NCBI GenBank assembly: GCA_023269565.1
Contig: JAHFTD010000012.1
Span: 1 to 40,815, forward strand
Direction of reading: 5' to 3'
Origin: Opitutaceae bacterium
Lineage (GTDB): Bacteria; Verrucomicrobiota; Verrucomicrobiia; Opitutales; Opitutaceae
Length of the DNA stretch: 40,815 nucleotides
Shown: positions 39,662-40,815 of the stretch, one piece after another
How positions within the stretch are numbered: the stretch's first letter is position 1
How the letters are laid out: every line of letters begins with the position of its first letter
Translations under genes and position numbers: made by a program
Notes under the pieces: generated by a model
The model's database searches: none
Seen by the model: the letters and a program-made list of their open reading frames with translations, nothing else
What the model was told of the DNA's origin: nothing

Positions 39662-40815
39662 ATGAATCCGCAGCTTGCCCTGCAGGGCGGCCCTCAGGCC
39701 GTCACCGCCCCCCGTCCGCCGCACCATCGCTGGGGTGCCGCGGAACTCGCCCGCTTAACCGCGATGGTGGACCAGCCCTCGCTGTTCTACTGGAAGGGCC
39801 CGCAGACCGACGCGCTGCTCGCGGAATTCCGGCGCACCTACCCGCTGCAGTGGTGCATGCCGTGCTCCTCCGGCACAGCCTCGCTGCATATCGCCGTCTC
39901 CGCCCTCCAGTTGCCACCCGGCTCCGAGGTCATCACCTCGCCGGTCACCGACATGGGCTCGGTCATCGGCATCCTCTACCAGCAGCTCGTGCCGGTGTTC
40001 GCCGACATCCACCCGCACACCTACAACCTCGACCCGGCGGACGTCCGCCGCCGCATCACCGCGAAGACCAAGGCCATCATGGTCGTCCATCTCGCCGGCA
40101 ACCCGAGCGACATGGACGCGCTGATGGCCATCGCTCGTGAGCACAACCTCTTCGTCATCGAGGACTGTGCCCAGTCCTGGGGCGCGGCCTACCGCGGCCA
40201 GCCCGTCGGCCTCTTCGGCCACCTCGCCTGCTATTCTTTCAACGAGTTCAAGCACGTCAGCTCCGGCGACGGCGGCATCGTAGGCACCAACGACGCCCGC
40301 TTCGGCCCGACGCTTTCCAAATGGGGCGACAAGCACTACGACCGCGTCACCGGCGACCGTAACCCGGAAACACTCTCGCCCAACTACCGCATCAGCGAGC
40401 CGCAGGCCGCCGTCGCCGCCGCGCAGCTCGTGAAACTCCCCGACATCATCGCCGCCCACATCCGCCTCGGCTTGCGCCTGCTCGGCCACCTGCGGCAACT
40501 GGCGCTGCCCGGTGTCGTGCTGCCGCTGATCGACCCGCGCGACACGCACAGTTTCTGGTTCTGCCTCCTGCGTCTCGAGTCCGCCCGCTTCCGCTGCACG
40601 CGCGACGAATTCGTCGCCGCGCTGGTCGCCGAGGGCGCGCAGGCCGCCGCAGGCTACATTCCCAAGCCGATGTATGCCTACCCGCTGTTCCAGAACCACA
40701 ATTTCTTCGGCGGCGGCTGGCCCCTGCGCGACGCCGGCCTGACGACCATGGACTACCGCACCGTCAAATGCCCCGTCGCCGAGACGATGCTCACCGAAGG
40801 CGTGTCGCTCCCGAT
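39662..40815 (+). CDS. DegT/DnrJ/EryC1/StrS family aminotransferase (cut by right edge)
   Basis: The frame from ATG 39662 stays open to the right edge, giving about 384 residues; the family is usually 370-440, so little is missing. The PLP site is readable: IEDCAQSWGA with D168 facing the pyridine nitrogen, and YSFNEFKHVSSGDGGI with K197 as the PLP lysine. An SSGTASLHIA segment at 69-78 binds the cofactor phosphate. These enzymes transaminate keto sugars or inositols, or act as dehydratases. There is no signal peptide. It is divergent from the propeller gene with a 60-bp spacer in which no clear promoter was found. The substrate is unknown. Confidence 0.92.
   Translation, partial: MNPQLALQGGPQAVTAPRPPHHRWGAAELARLTAMVDQPSLFYWKGPQTDALLAEFRRTYPLQWCMPCSSGTASLHIAVSALQLPPGSEVITSPVTDMGSVIGILYQQLVPVFADIHPHTYNLDPADVRRRITAKTKAIMVVHLAGNPSDMDALMAIAREHNLFVIEDCAQSWGAAYRGQPVGLFGHLACYSFNEFKHVSSGDGGIVGTNDARFGPTLSKWGDKHYDRVTGDRNPETLSPNYRISEPQAAVAAAQLVKLPDIIAAHIRLGLRLLGHLRQLALPGVVLPLIDPRDTHSFWFCLLRLESARFRCTRDEFVAALVAEGAQAAAGYIPKPMYAYPLFQNHNFFGGGWPLRDAGLTTMDYRTVKCPVAETMLTEGVSLP

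Noticed and set aside
1-40815. tRNA, rRNA, CRISPR array, riboswitch, transposase or integrase
   Set aside because: Read on both strands, no cloverleaf, repeated spacer array, conserved riboswitch core or recombinase motif was recognised. Absence is by eye only; tRNAscan-SE, Infernal and CRISPR finders would settle it.

Overview
The window is high-GC DNA that reads as a chromosomal piece of a Verrucomicrobiota bacterium, most likely an Opitutaceae member. The pointers are a TonB-dependent receptor with an LSPFEV-type segment before its plug, Tat-exported heparinase-like enzymes, SSS sugar/acid symporters beside CAZymes, DUF6807 and GxGYxYP proteins, and start codons that mostly follow pyrimidine-rich leaders without a Shine-Dalgarno sequence. 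The taxonomic call is inferred from gene content and not from a marker gene. No rRNA, tRNA, CRISPR, phage or transposase was seen.

Left part (1-8.6 kb): the tail of an unknown gene; an AraC regulator divergent from a phytanoyl-CoA-dioxygenase-like gene and an internally duplicated ferritin-like di-iron protein; then a tight set of Gfo/Idh/MocA dehydrogenase, ABC exporter, small secreted protein and galactose-mutarotase-like protein. The last of these overlaps tail-to-tail with an exported S51 peptidase.

Middle part (8.7-23.2 kb): a secreted six-hairpin glycosidase-like protein on the plus strand, then a seven-gene minus-strand cluster, in transcription order GH78 alpha-L-rhamnosidase, DUF6807 protein, Tat-exported class V PLP enzyme, Asp-box propeller, uncharacterised secreted protein, GH127 beta-L-arabinofuranosidase and an oversized SSS symporter. 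The first three genes overlap by 4 bp each. A dispersed palindromic repeat and a possible gene remnant lie between the GH127 gene and the symporter gene.

Right part (23.3-37.5 kb): divergent from that cluster are a sugar-phosphate-isomerase-like TIM barrel, a LacI regulator and a 1003-residue TonB receptor closed by a strong terminator. They are followed by a plus-strand operon of a small secreted protein, a GxGYxYP protein, two tandem Tat-exported heparinase II/III-like proteins, a second SSS symporter and an isochorismatase-like hydrolase. The window ends with a secreted beta-propeller gene (minus) divergent from a DegT/DnrJ-type aminotransferase cut by the right edge.

Taken together, 8.7-37.5 kb looks like a SusD-less polysaccharide utilisation locus. 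The receptor would import oligosaccharides, rhamnosidase, arabinofuranosidase and heparinase-like enzymes would cut a rhamnose/arabinose/uronate-containing glycan, the two SSS carriers would move the monomers, and LacI would probably control it. The substrate is inferred. Most distinctive are the exported PLP enzyme, a GCN4-like zipper ahead of the TonB receptor plug, a TTTTCAG-N3-TTTTCAG repeat found before three genes, and a heptanucleotide tandem repeat abutting a symporter start codon.
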